From Actinokineospora terrae (GTDB lineage: Bacteria; Actinomycetota; Actinomycetes; Mycobacteriales; Pseudonocardiaceae), in contig NZ_FOGI01000013.1 in NCBI RefSeq assembly GCF_900111175.1, forward strand, positions 62,001 to 126,000: DNA of 64,000 bases, read 5' to 3'. This document shows positions 9,667 through 17,572 of this stretch, piece after piece. The notes below the pieces were generated by a model that saw only the letters and a list, made by a program, of their open reading frames with translations, ran no database searches and had not been told where the DNA came from. How positions within the stretch are numbered: position 1 is the stretch's first letter; every line of letters starts with the position of its first letter. Made by a program: the position numbers and the translations under genes.

Positions 9667-9793
9667 GGCAGACCTCTCGCCGATCGACCGCGCGCTCGTG
9701 CGCGCAGGCCGGACCTGTCGGATGGGGTGGTTCCCGGGCGTGCCGCGCCTTGGTGTGCGCCGCGGCCCGGGTGTGCTGTGTGCCGGGGCGGCG

Positions 9794-10750
9794 TCAGGCG
9801 CCGAGCGCCCGGACACCCTCGCGCCACCGCAGGTAGGCGGTGACGTCGGCGCGCTCGCCCAGGTCGGCGGCGGCCCTGGCGGCCCACTCGGTCGCGGTGT
9901 CGGGGGTGGTGCCCGCGATCCGCTCACAGGCCAGCGCGGTGTGCGCCGGGACGATGCCGGAGCGGGTGCGCGCGGTCGCGCCGAACACGACGCCCTGCAC
10001 CAGGTGCCCGACGTGCGCGCCCGAGTGCGCGCGCAACGTGTCCAACTCCGCGGGCGGCACCCCGCCCGCGTAGGCGCTGGCCAGCCCGATCCCGCTCCAC
10101 AGCGCGGGTCTGGCCGCGGCGGGCGCCTCGGCGATGACCTGCTGGATGTCGTCCGGGTCGCCCGCGGTCATGAACCACAGCGCCCGGCCGGACCCGGCGA
10201 GCCGGATCAGCCGCAGCGGGTCGGCGCCCGCCCGCTCGGCCCGGCGGCGCACCGCGCGGCGCCCGCCGAAGAACACCTCGGCGAACCCGGCGCCGTCGTA
10301 GGCCAGCCACCGCAGCAGCGGGGTGTCGGTCAACCGGACCGGCAGCGGCAACCCGCTCACCGCCAGCGCCCACCCGGCCCCGACGTGGATCAGGTGCGGG
10401 TAGTCGGCGCCGGACTCGGCCAGCAGCGCGGCCACCGAGCGGCCCCGGGTGAACACGTCGCGCTGCCCCGCGTACATCGCGGTGCCCTCGTGGGCGAACC
10501 CGCGCTCCTCGGCGGGCATCGTGTCGACCGCGGCCCGCACGTGCGGCCAGTGCGCGGCGGCGAGGTTGTACCCGGTGAGGAACGACTTCGCGTGCCGCTC
10601 CAGGTGCTCGCGCGGCTGCGGCCGGTCCACCCGGAACCCCCGGCGGGCGAAGTCGGCCATGCCCAACGGCAGTCGCGGCGCCAACCCCCGTCCCCGCCGG
10701 GGCGCGTCGACGACACCGGGCCGGTCGGGAGAACCGTGCTGAGTGCTCAT
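9794..10750 (-). CDS. unbL: Enediyne cassette protein E3 (DUF1702)
   Basis: 318 residues, matching the DUF1702 family (E3/UnbL) that starts most enediyne cassettes. Recognisable stretches are SFLTGYNLAAAHW, YAGQRDVFTRGRSVAALL, GVGPAW-like HVGAGWALAVSG, YDGAGFAEVFFG and GVVFGATARTRSG. No catalytic function is assigned to the family; no signal peptide or membrane segment is seen. It is the first gene of the minus-strand cassette, 127 bases from E4, and is divergent from the cysteine desulfurase gene. I prefer the ATG at 10750; an in-frame ATG nine codons earlier (10777) is also possible. Confidence 0.92.
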   Translation of the reverse strand: MSTQHGSPDRPGVVDAPRRGRGLAPRLPLGMADFARRGFRVDRPQPREHLERHAKSFLTGYNLAAAHWPHVRAAVDTMPAEERGFAHEGTAMYAGQRDVFTRGRSVAALLAESGADYPHLIHVGAGWALAVSGLPLPVRLTDTPLLRWLAYDGAGFAEVFFGGRRAVRRRAERAGADPLRLIRLAGSGRALWFMTAGDPDDIQQVIAEAPAAARPALWSGIGLASAYAGGVPPAELDTLRAHSGAHVGHLVQGVVFGATARTRSGIVPAHTALACERIAGTTPDTATEWAARAAADLGERADVTAYLRWREGVRALGA

Positions 10751-11087
10751 GGTGTTCTCATCTCTGGCTCGCCACAACTGCCCGGCGGGAGAACATACTT
10801 ACGGAATACATAGTGAGCCGCGCTCGATCTTGCCCCGCCGTCGCGGTCCCCTGTCAAGGGAAGACCTGGCCTTTCCCCCGTTTGTAGCATGTTTCGGCCG
10901 GTGTCCTTTGTGGGAACGCGTGGGTGTCTCGCTCCTGCCTTCGGTGGTAAGCTCCGCGACGGCGACCAGCGTGGTCGCTTCCTCCTTTGGTGCACGGCGG
11001 GCTGGTGGGCACGAGACCGGTCCGGTGGTACCGGCACGCCCGCGCACGGTGCGGGCGCGGCCGATCCGAGGTGAGACGGGAGAGCGC
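10751..11087. promoter_or_regulatory. Divergent promoter region between E3 and the sulfur trio
   Basis: These 337 bases hold no credible gene and must carry the promoters for both the enediyne cassette (leftward) and the desulfurase operon (rightward). The first 60 bases next to E3 are the most AT-rich part; on the minus strand they read TATGTATTCCGTAAGTAT, where a leftward -10 could lie. A short inverted repeat (CCTGTCAAGGG near 10850) and a GGACGGGAGAG-like ribosome site before 11088 are visible. No SAM riboswitch or T-box fold was evident by eye. Confidence 0.5.
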
Positions 11088-12377
11088 ATGGTCGACCTGC
11101 TGGACACCGCGCCGCGCAATCACGCGACCCCGGGGGAATCGGCCAGGGCCGATTTCCCCATCCTGGGCACGCGGGTGGGTGGGCGGGCACTGGTGTACCT
11201 GGACAACGCGGCCACCGCGCAGAAACCGCTGCGCGTGCTCGAGGCGATCACCGCGCACTACACGAACGCCAACGCCAACGTCGGCCGCGGCTACTACCAG
11301 CTCAGCCACCTCGCCACCGACGTCTACGAGCAGGCCCGCGCCACCGTCGCCCGCGCGATCAACGCCGAGCACCCCGACGAGGTGGTGTTCGTGCCCGGCA
11401 CCACCGCCGCGGTCAACCTGCTCGCCGACACCCTCGGCCGCGACCTCGTCGGCGCGGGCGACCAAGTGGTGGTCACCGGCATGGAGCACAACTCGAACCT
11501 GCTGCCGTGGCGCCGGTTGTGCGAGTCGGTCGGCGCGGAACTGGTGGTGGTGCCCGCCGACGAGCACGGCTCGGTGCCCGCCGCGGTGTTCGCCGCCGCG
11601 CTCGGCCCCCGGGTCAGGCTGGCCGCGGTGACGCACGTGTCCAACGTGCTCGGCACCGTCAACCCGGTGCGGGACATGGTCGCCCACGCCCACGAGCACG
11701 GGATCCCCGTCGTCGTCGACGGCGCGCAGGCCGTGCCGCACCGCCAGGTCGACGTGCGCGAGCTGGGCGCGGACTGCTACGTCTTCTCCGGGCACAAGAT
11801 GTACGGCCCGATGGGGATCGGTGTCCTCTACGGCCGCCGCGCGCTGCTGGGCACCCTGGAGCCGTACCAGGTCGGCGGCGGCACGGTGAAGGGGATCAGC
11901 ACCACCGAACGGGTCCGGTACGTGCCGGTCCCCGCGCGGCTGGAGGCGGGCACCCCGCACATCGCGGGCGCGGTCGGGCTCGCCGCCGCCTTCGACTACC
12001 TCGCCGACCTCGGCTGGGACGCCATCCGCGCCCACGACGCCACCCTCGTCAACGCCGCCGTGGCCGCGGTGTCCGACATCGCGCGGGTCCGGGTCGTCGG
12101 CGATCCCACGGCCGACCCGAGCGGCATCGTGTCCGTCGTGGTCGACGGCATCCACCCCTACGACGTCGGCGGCCACCTCGACGCGCACGGGGTCGCGGTG
12201 CGCAGCGGTGTGCACTGCGCCAACACCTTCGTCGACACCTTCGGCGTGGTCGGCACCGTGCGGCTCTCCTTCGGCGTCTACAACACCGAGGCCGAGGTCG
12301 AGGTGGTGCGCGACGCGCTGCGCACCGTCCAACCCGGGTTCTGGACCGCCGAGCACCCGACCGAGCGGTTCGTCTGA
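11088..12377 (+). CDS. SufS-type cysteine desulfurase
   Basis: 429 residues, fold-type I PLP enzyme of the SufS/CsdA class (usual length about 400-420). It has YLDNAATAQKP near residue 35, VVVDGAQAVPH, the PLP lysine K237 in FSGHKMYGP, and the mobile-loop cysteine C377 in RSGVHCAN. The family converts L-cysteine to L-alanine and holds the sulfur as a persulfide on that cysteine. There is no sufBCD, iscU or thiamine/molybdenum gene near it. Instead it heads a three-gene unit running away from the enediyne cassette, and its stop overlaps the next start by one base (TGATG). I infer a dedicated sulfur donor role for the enediyne; general sulfur metabolism is the alternative. The ATG has a GACGGGAGAG ribosome site. 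Confidence 0.9.
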   Translation: MVDLLDTAPRNHATPGESARADFPILGTRVGGRALVYLDNAATAQKPLRVLEAITAHYTNANANVGRGYYQLSHLATDVYEQARATVARAINAEHPDEVVFVPGTTAAVNLLADTLGRDLVGAGDQVVVTGMEHNSNLLPWRRLCESVGAELVVVPADEHGSVPAAVFAAALGPRVRLAAVTHVSNVLGTVNPVRDMVAHAHEHGIPVVVDGAQAVPHRQVDVRELGADCYVFSGHKMYGPMGIGVLYGRRALLGTLEPYQVGGGTVKGISTTERVRYVPVPARLEAGTPHIAGAVGLAAAFDYLADLGWDAIRAHDATLVNAAVAAVSDIARVRVVGDPTADPSGIVSVVVDGIHPYDVGGHLDAHGVAVRSGVHCANTFVDTFGVVGTVRLSFGVYNTEAEVEVVRDALRTVQPGFWTAEHPTERFV

Positions 12378-13507
12378 TGCGGTTCGCCACCCGCGTCGTC
12401 CACAGTGGACACGAGGTGGACGGTCCGCACGGCTCGGTCGTGCCGCCGATCCACGTGGCCACCACCTACGACCGGTTCGCCCAGGACCCGCCGACGCACT
12501 TCTACTCCCGCGGCGAGAACCCGACCATGGCGGCGCTGGAGCGGTGCCTGGCCGAGGTCGAGGGCGCCGCGCACTGCGCCGTGTTCTCCTCCGGCCAGGC
12601 GGCCGCCACCACCGCGCTGTCGCTGCTCTCGCCGGGGCAGCGGCTGGTGTGCTGCGACGACGTCTACGGCGGCACGCACGCGCTGATCACCGGCCTGCGC
12701 CGGTTCGGCGTCCTCGTCGACCAGGTCGACCTGTCCGACCAGGACCTCGCCGCCGCCGCGCTCGCCGACGACGTCGCCATGGTCTGGCTGGAGACCCCGA
12801 CCAACCCGCTGCTCAAGGTCATCGACATCGCCGCGGTGTCGCGGCTCGCGCACGCCAGGGGCGCGCTGGTGGTGGTGGACAACACCTTCGCCAGCCCCGC
12901 CCTGCAACAGCCGTTGCGCTGGGGCGCCGACGTCAGCCTGCACAGCACCACCAAGTTCGTCGCCGGGCACTGCGACGTGCTCGGCGGCGCCCTGGTGTGC
13001 GACGACCCGGCGCTGCACCGGGCGTTCACCGGCCACCGCACCCTCGCGGGCAACGTGCCCAGCGGCATGGACTGCTTCCTGGTGCACCGCGGCGTGAAGA
13101 CCCTGTCCGTGCGGGTCGAGCGCCAGGTCCGCACCGCGCGGACCCTGGTCGACCTGCTGCTCGACGCCCCCGGGGTCACCGAGGTGCTCTACCCGGGGCT
13201 GCCCGCGCACCCCGGCCACGAGATCGCCGCCCGGCAGCTGAGCGCGCCGGGATCGATCATCAGCTTCCGCTACGCGGGCCAGGTGGAGAAGCTGCTCGCG
13301 GGCACCGACCTGTTCGCGTGCGCGGTCAGCCTCGGCGGGGTCCGCTCGCTCATCGAGTGCCCCGCCCTGATGACGCACCGCCCCATCCCGGTCGAGGTGC
13401 GCGCCGCCGCCGGGATCACCGACGACCTCGTCCGGCTCTCCATCGGCATCGAGGACCCCACCGACCTCGTCGACGACCTCACTGCGGCGCTCGCCGCCGG
13501 GGTGTAG
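12377..13507 (+). CDS. Cystathionine gamma-lyase/synthase-family PLP enzyme
   Basis: 376 residues of the Cys/Met-metabolism PLP family (usual 370-400). The N-terminus has the VHSG...PPIHVATTY motif and YSRGENPT for phosphate binding. K193 in HSTTKFVAGH binds PLP. The C-terminal half has SLGGVRSLIECPALMTH and LVRLSIGIEDPTDLVDDL. The group includes cystathionine gamma-synthase, gamma-lyase, methionine gamma-lyase and O-acetylhomoserine sulfhydrylase, which cannot be told apart reliably by eye. A methionine gamma-lyase-like member (CalE6) is known from the calicheamicin cluster. Here the gene is tightly coupled to the cysteine desulfurase, which fits mobilising cysteine or methionine sulfur. Confidence 0.9.
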   Translation: MRFATRVVHSGHEVDGPHGSVVPPIHVATTYDRFAQDPPTHFYSRGENPTMAALERCLAEVEGAAHCAVFSSGQAAATTALSLLSPGQRLVCCDDVYGGTHALITGLRRFGVLVDQVDLSDQDLAAAALADDVAMVWLETPTNPLLKVIDIAAVSRLAHARGALVVVDNTFASPALQQPLRWGADVSLHSTTKFVAGHCDVLGGALVCDDPALHRAFTGHRTLAGNVPSGMDCFLVHRGVKTLSVRVERQVRTARTLVDLLLDAPGVTEVLYPGLPAHPGHEIAARQLSAPGSIISFRYAGQVEKLLAGTDLFACAVSLGGVRSLIECPALMTHRPIPVEVRAAAGITDDLVRLSIGIEDPTDLVDDLTAALAAGV

Positions 13508-13554
13508 CCCCGAAACCCCACCGGCACCACCCGTGTGAACCCGAGAGGAAGCCC

Positions 13555-14619
13555 ATGCCCATCCCGACCGAGCTGATCGGCAGCATCCCGCGCCCCAAGA
13601 CCCTGCTGGACGCCTTCGACGCGCACACCGCGGGGACCCTGGACGACGCGGGACTGGCCGTGGCGGTCGATGACGCGGTCGCCGACACCATCCACGCGCT
13701 GGCGGCGGCCGGATCACCCGTGGTGACCGACGGGGAGCAGGCCAAGCCCAGCTTCGTCAGCTACCCGTTGCAGGGCATCACCGCGCTCGACCCCAATGGC
13801 GCGGTCATCCCGTTCGCCGATGGCCACACCCGCACCCTGCCCGTGCTCACGGCGGGTCCGTTCCGCTATGGCGCCAACGCGGTCTCTTACCTGGAAGCGG
13901 CCCGCAAGCACGCGACCGTGCCGGTGAAGCAGGCCGTCATCGCGCCGTCCGCGCTGAGCCTGATCTACCCCGCCGATGGCATCGACGGCTACCCCAGGGA
14001 GGCGTTCCTCGCCGACCTGGTCGACGCCGCCGAGGCCGACATCCGCACCAGCCTCGACGCCGGGGCCGACTCGGTGCAGCTCGACTTCACCGAGGGCAGG
14101 CTCTCGCTCAAGCTCGACCCCTCCGGCGGGCTGCTGGAGTCGTTCGTGGCGCTCAACAACCAGGTGCTCGACCGGTTCACCGACCTCGAGCGCGCCCGCA
14201 TCGGCGTGCACACCTGCCCCGGCGGCGACCAGGACTCGGTGCACAGCCTCGACGTCGACTACGCCGACCTGCTGCCGCACCTGTTCCGGCTCAACGCAGG
14301 CCGCTTCTCCCTGCAGCTGGCCAGCGAGCCCGACCCGGAGCGCGTGCTGTCGGTGGTGACCGAGCACTCCCGGCCCGACCAGTTCGTGTTCGTCGGCGTG
14401 ATCGACCCGATCGACCCGAGGGTGGAGACGCCCGAGGAGGTCCGCGACCGGGTGCTCGCCGCCGCCAGGCACATCCCGGTCGAGCGGTTGGGCACCTGCG
14501 ACGACTGCGGGTTCTCGCCGTTCGCCGACGACGTGTCCACCTCCCGGGAGGTCGCCTTCGCCAAGGTCGCCGCCCGGGTCCGGGGCACCGAGCTGGCCGC
14601 GGCCGAACTCGGTGTGTGA
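13555..14619 (+). CDS. Short zinc methionine-synthase-II-like (MetE C-terminal type) protein
   Basis: 354 residues corresponding only to the catalytic barrel of cobalamin-independent methionine synthase; full MetE is about 750 residues. The probable zinc ligands are visible: H219 and C221 in GVHTCPGGD and C315/C318 in LGTCDDCGFSPF. Related short proteins transfer alkyl groups to zinc-bound thiols; this family also includes epoxyalkane:coenzyme M transferase, where a thiol opens an epoxide. The gene lies 47 bases after the PLP enzyme with a strong GAGAGGAA ribosome site and ends the sulfur trio. A methionine-forming role or a thiol-alkylating role in the enediyne pathway are both possible. Confidence 0.85.
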   Translation: MPIPTELIGSIPRPKTLLDAFDAHTAGTLDDAGLAVAVDDAVADTIHALAAAGSPVVTDGEQAKPSFVSYPLQGITALDPNGAVIPFADGHTRTLPVLTAGPFRYGANAVSYLEAARKHATVPVKQAVIAPSALSLIYPADGIDGYPREAFLADLVDAAEADIRTSLDAGADSVQLDFTEGRLSLKLDPSGGLLESFVALNNQVLDRFTDLERARIGVHTCPGGDQDSVHSLDVDYADLLPHLFRLNAGRFSLQLASEPDPERVLSVVTEHSRPDQFVFVGVIDPIDPRVETPEEVRDRVLAAARHIPVERLGTCDDCGFSPFADDVSTSREVAFAKVAARVRGTELAAAELGV

Positions 14620-14646
14620 ACCGACCTGCTGAGCTGAACCGCCCGC

Positions 14647-14680
14647 GAACCGGCGCCGTGTCCGACTACGGCGCCGGTTC
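14647..14680. terminator. Bidirectional hairpin between MetE-like and AhpD genes
   Basis: GAACCGGCGCCG and its exact complement CGGCGCCGGTTC form a perfect 12-bp stem with a 10-base loop. It lies between two convergent genes and overlaps the last codons of the AhpD gene. There is no U-tract, as is common in high-GC actinomycetes. Confidence 0.7.
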
Positions 14681-15220
14681 CGGGGTCGGCGCGGCCAGGC
14701 CCAGGGTGGTGACCAGCCGGTTGATGAACGCGAACAGGGCGGCGCAGAACACGGCCTCCAGCAGTTCCTCCTGGGACCAGCCGCGGGCCGCCTCGGTCCA
14801 CTCGGTGTCCACATCGGGCACTCCGGTGGTGACCTTCTCGGTCAACCGCAGCAGCGCGGCCGTCCGCTCGTCCACCGGCAGGTCCTCGATCCGGGTGCTG
14901 GAGGTGATCGCGTCCGCCAGTTCCGCGGAGCCGCCGAACTGCTGGAGGAACCAGCTGTGCGCGGCGGTGCAGTAGCCGCAGTCGTTGAGCCGGGAGGTCC
15001 ACGCGGCGACGAGTTCCTTGGTGTCGCGGGGAAGCGCGCTGTCGGCGAAGACGTTGGTGTAGCCGCCGACCACGACCTCCAGCAGGTTGGGCGTGGTGGA
15101 GGCCAACCGGAACACGTCCGGCACGAACGGCAGGCCGGTCGCGGCGCGCACCCGCTCGTAGAGTGCGGCGACCCGGCCGGTCGCCTCGGTCTCGGGCACC
15201 ATCGGCACGCGCTCGGTCAT
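14666..15220 (-). CDS. AhpD/carboxymuconolactone-decarboxylase family protein
   Basis: 184 residues of the alkylhydroperoxidase AhpD-like fold. The core motif NDCGYCTAAHSWF carries the CxxC...H peroxidase-type residues, preceded by ELVAAWTSRL and followed by LLRLTEKVTTG. Members reduce peroxides or act as small decarboxylases; the CxxC version usually points to peroxidase or redox activity. The ATG at 15220 overlaps the stop of the AraC-type gene (ATGA), so the two form an operon in which the regulator probably controls its partner. Confidence 0.85.
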   Translation of the reverse strand: MTERVPMVPETEATGRVAALYERVRAATGLPFVPDVFRLASTTPNLLEVVVGGYTNVFADSALPRDTKELVAAWTSRLNDCGYCTAAHSWFLQQFGGSAELADAITSSTRIEDLPVDERTAALLRLTEKVTTGVPDVDTEWTEAARGWSQEELLEAVFCAALFAFINRLVTTLGLAAPTPEPAP

Positions 15221-15558
15221 CGGTGTCCTCTCGCGGACTCGCGGTACTGGGTCGGGGACGCCCCGACGCAGGTCTTGAACCGGGCGCTGAACGTGCCCGG
15301 ACTGCGGTAGCCGACCCTGGCGCTGATGTCGGCCACGTTGAGGGTCGTGGTCGCCAGCAGCCGTTTCGCCTCGGCGAAGCGCAGCGTGGACAGGAACCGC
15401 GCCGGGGACACACCGGTGTGCCGGTGGAACACCCGGCTGAAGTGGAACTTGCTGAACAGCGCGACCCTGGCCATGTCCTCGACTGTGAGCGACTGGGCGA
15501 GCCGCCCGCGCATGTCCTCGATGGCCCGCTCGACGGCGCGCACCGCCAGTTCGTCCAA
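15217..15558 (-). CDS. Short AraC-family regulator
   Basis: 113 residues consisting of little more than the two helix-turn-helix units of an AraC DNA-binding domain: LTVEDMARVALFSKFHFSRVFHRHTG and LNVADISARVGYRSPGTFSARFKTC. No effector-binding domain is present, similar to SoxS/MarA-sized members. The start is a TTG at 15558 with AAGGGG seven bases upstream. It overlaps the AhpD gene downstream. Family members of this kind often control a stress gene next door; here that is probably AhpD. Confidence 0.85.
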   Translation of the reverse strand: MDELAVRAVERAIEDMRGRLAQSLTVEDMARVALFSKFHFSRVFHRHTGVSPARFLSTLRFAEAKRLLATTTLNVADISARVGYRSPGTFSARFKTCVGASPTQYRESARGHR

Positions 15559-15705
15559 GACCGCCCCTTGGTCGTGAAGGGTTCCGCACCGGGAGTTCGG
15601 GGGATGGGACTTCCACAGTGGACTGTCCGTCGGCGGGGTGAGCGGCCGACCGGTGTCGACGTTAGCACCGCGGGCGGGTGGGTGCCTTCGCCCTGAAAGG
15701 TGAAT

Positions 15706-16995
15706 CTAGCCGGGAGTTCCGGTGGTGGCGACGACCGCGGCGATCCCGAGCACCGCCGCGGCGATGACCACCTCGGTGACCAACACGCGGCGCAGCGCCT
15801 CCGTGCGGACCCCGACCAAGGTCGTGCCACCCGCGATGCCCTCGCGTACCGCCACCCGGCAGCGGTCGGCCAACGCGAGCAGGACCACGAACCCGGCTGT
15901 CTTACCCAGCAACAGCACACCGTACGTACTGCTCCACAGGGCCTGCACCGAACCGAGGTACGAGGCCGTCATGAGCACACCGCTGAGCACGACGACCGCG
16001 ACGGACACCTTGGCGATCGGCGAGAACCGGGTCAACGCGACCGCCATGTCCTCGTGCCCGGCCAACAGCGCCAGTTGCACCACGCCGCCGATCCAGACGG
16101 CCATCGCGCCGTAGTGCGACAGGTCGGCGAGCAGCGACACGAACATGACCTTCGTGGTGATGGCGTGCCCGGCGGCGGCGGAACTGAGCAGGACCACGAA
16201 CCCGGCGATGATGGCGGTGTTGGTGTGCGCGGGTTTCTCGCGCCCCGCGTCGGTGCTCAGCATGCGGCGCGCGATCACCATCAGCACCACCGCGGCAATG
16301 ACGCGGAGGATGAGCAGCTTGCCGTAGGCGGACTCCAGCGTGTTCGCGAGCAAGTCCGGGGCGAAGACACGGGACAAGCCGGCTCCGGTGACGTACGCGC
16401 CCTCTAGGCCCAACGCGAGCACTCCGGTCACCGTGATCACTACGCACCCGGCGCGGACAGCTCCCTGCCCTACGCTGTCTCGGGTCGGTCTACAGCACAG
16501 CAGGAAGACCAACCCGCCCGCGAGTGCCACACCGGCGTACCCGACCCACCGCACCACGCGGGTGAGGACGTCGACCGCGGTGTCGGTGCCGTCCGCGTTG
16601 GAGACAGCGCCACCGGCGTTCATCAGCGGTCCGTCGCCGACCACGAACGCGAACCCACCGCGGACCGGGTGCGAGTCGGTGGACACGACCGCGTAGTGCA
16701 CCAGGTAGGTGCCATCGGGGAGGTCGGGCTCGAGCCGGATCGTCAGTTCCTCTGCGGTCGCGCCCTGGGTGACCCTGCCCTGGCTGACCACCTCGCCGTG
16801 CACGTCCTCCACCCGCAGCGCGTCCTTCTGCACGCCCACGTTCTCCGAGAGCCGGATGCTCACCTGGGTGGGCGGCGTGGTGAGCCGGGTGCCGTCGGCG
16901 GGGGAGGAGCCGAGGACGTCGACGTGCGCCGCGGCCGGGGGAGCGGCCAGGACCGCCCAGCAGAACAGGGCGGCGAGCAGTCCCGCGAGCCTCAC
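15706..16995 (-). CDS. copCD: CopC-CopD fusion (copper resistance/uptake membrane protein)
   Basis: 429 residues. A signal peptide (LAGLLAALFCWAVLAAPPAAAH) is followed by a CopC beta-sandwich (about 22-125) with a mature N-terminal His (AHVDVLGSSPADG) and HPVRGGFAFVV. A CopD membrane domain of about eight segments follows (about 160-425) with HYGAMAVWIGGV. CopC binds copper outside the membrane and CopD is thought to move it inward. The GTG start at 16995 overlaps the upstream gene's stop by 4 bases (GTGA); the open frame extending further upstream is a shadow of that gene. Confidence 0.88.
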   Translation of the reverse strand: MRLAGLLAALFCWAVLAAPPAAAHVDVLGSSPADGTRLTTPPTQVSIRLSENVGVQKDALRVEDVHGEVVSQGRVTQGATAEELTIRLEPDLPDGTYLVHYAVVSTDSHPVRGGFAFVVGDGPLMNAGGAVSNADGTDTAVDVLTRVVRWVGYAGVALAGGLVFLLCCRPTRDSVGQGAVRAGCVVITVTGVLALGLEGAYVTGAGLSRVFAPDLLANTLESAYGKLLILRVIAAVVLMVIARRMLSTDAGREKPAHTNTAIIAGFVVLLSSAAAGHAITTKVMFVSLLADLSHYGAMAVWIGGVVQLALLAGHEDMAVALTRFSPIAKVSVAVVVLSGVLMTASYLGSVQALWSSTYGVLLLGKTAGFVVLLALADRCRVAVREGIAGGTTLVGVRTEALRRVLVTEVVIAAAVLGIAAVVATTGTPG

Positions 16996-17501
16996 GCCGC
17001 CGCTGCTCGCGCCCGCTGGTGCAGCATGACAGCGATCACCATCGGGATGGTGATGATGGTGTTGTAGAACAGGTGCAGCTCCACCCGGGGCACGATGAGC
17101 TGCACGATGCTGGTCGGCACCGCCGCCCCGCCCAGCCGCCAGCCGCTCTGCGCCTGCACGAACAGCAGCAGGTGCTCGATGTGGTGCCAGAACTGCAGCA
17201 CCAGGGCCAGGTCCCACCACTGCCGCGCGCGCCCGCTGAACCCCTTGCGCAGCACGAACAGGCCGATCAGCATGATCAGCGCGTAGCCGTAGTGCAGCCA
17301 CTCCGAGGAGATCAGCTTCGGGAACGGCAGCCCGAGCACGCCGCGCGCCTGCGCCGAGGACCAGCCGAATACGTAGATCTGCGCGGCCTGGGCCAGGTGC
17401 TCGACCCAGTGCGCGACGACCACCACCATGAAGACCAGCAGCGCGATCCGGTGTGGACGGTCGGTCGCCTGGTCCGGCACCTCGGTGACGGTCATGTCCA
17501 C
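16992..17501 (-). CDS. Histidine-rich multi-pass membrane protein next to CopCD
   Basis: 169 residues with about four or five membrane segments. Two similar histidine motifs sit at the membrane surface (AHWVEHLAQ near residue 30 and FWHHIEHLLLF near 105), which could bind metal. I do not recognise a named family. The start is a GTG at 17501 with an ATG two codons later. It is the first gene of a two-gene unit with copCD, translationally coupled by GTGA, which suggests a copper-related job. Confidence 0.75.
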   Translation of the reverse strand: MDMTVTEVPDQATDRPHRIALLVFMVVVVAHWVEHLAQAAQIYVFGWSSAQARGVLGLPFPKLISSEWLHYGYALIMLIGLFVLRKGFSGRARQWWDLALVLQFWHHIEHLLLFVQAQSGWRLGGAAVPTSIVQLIVPRVELHLFYNTIITIPMVIAVMLHQRARAAAA

Positions 17502-17572
17502 CCCATCCGCTCGCAGGTCGGTACCTGTCGACGATAACGGCGGCGGGGACCGCGGGGCTTATTCCGTCGTGC

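Noticed and set aside
11507..14619. Extended frames over the sulfur trio (frames joining two genes)
   Set aside because: The N-terminal parts are out-of-frame reads of the preceding gene; true starts at 12377 and 13555 have family-consistent N-termini, and 13555 also has a clear ribosome site.
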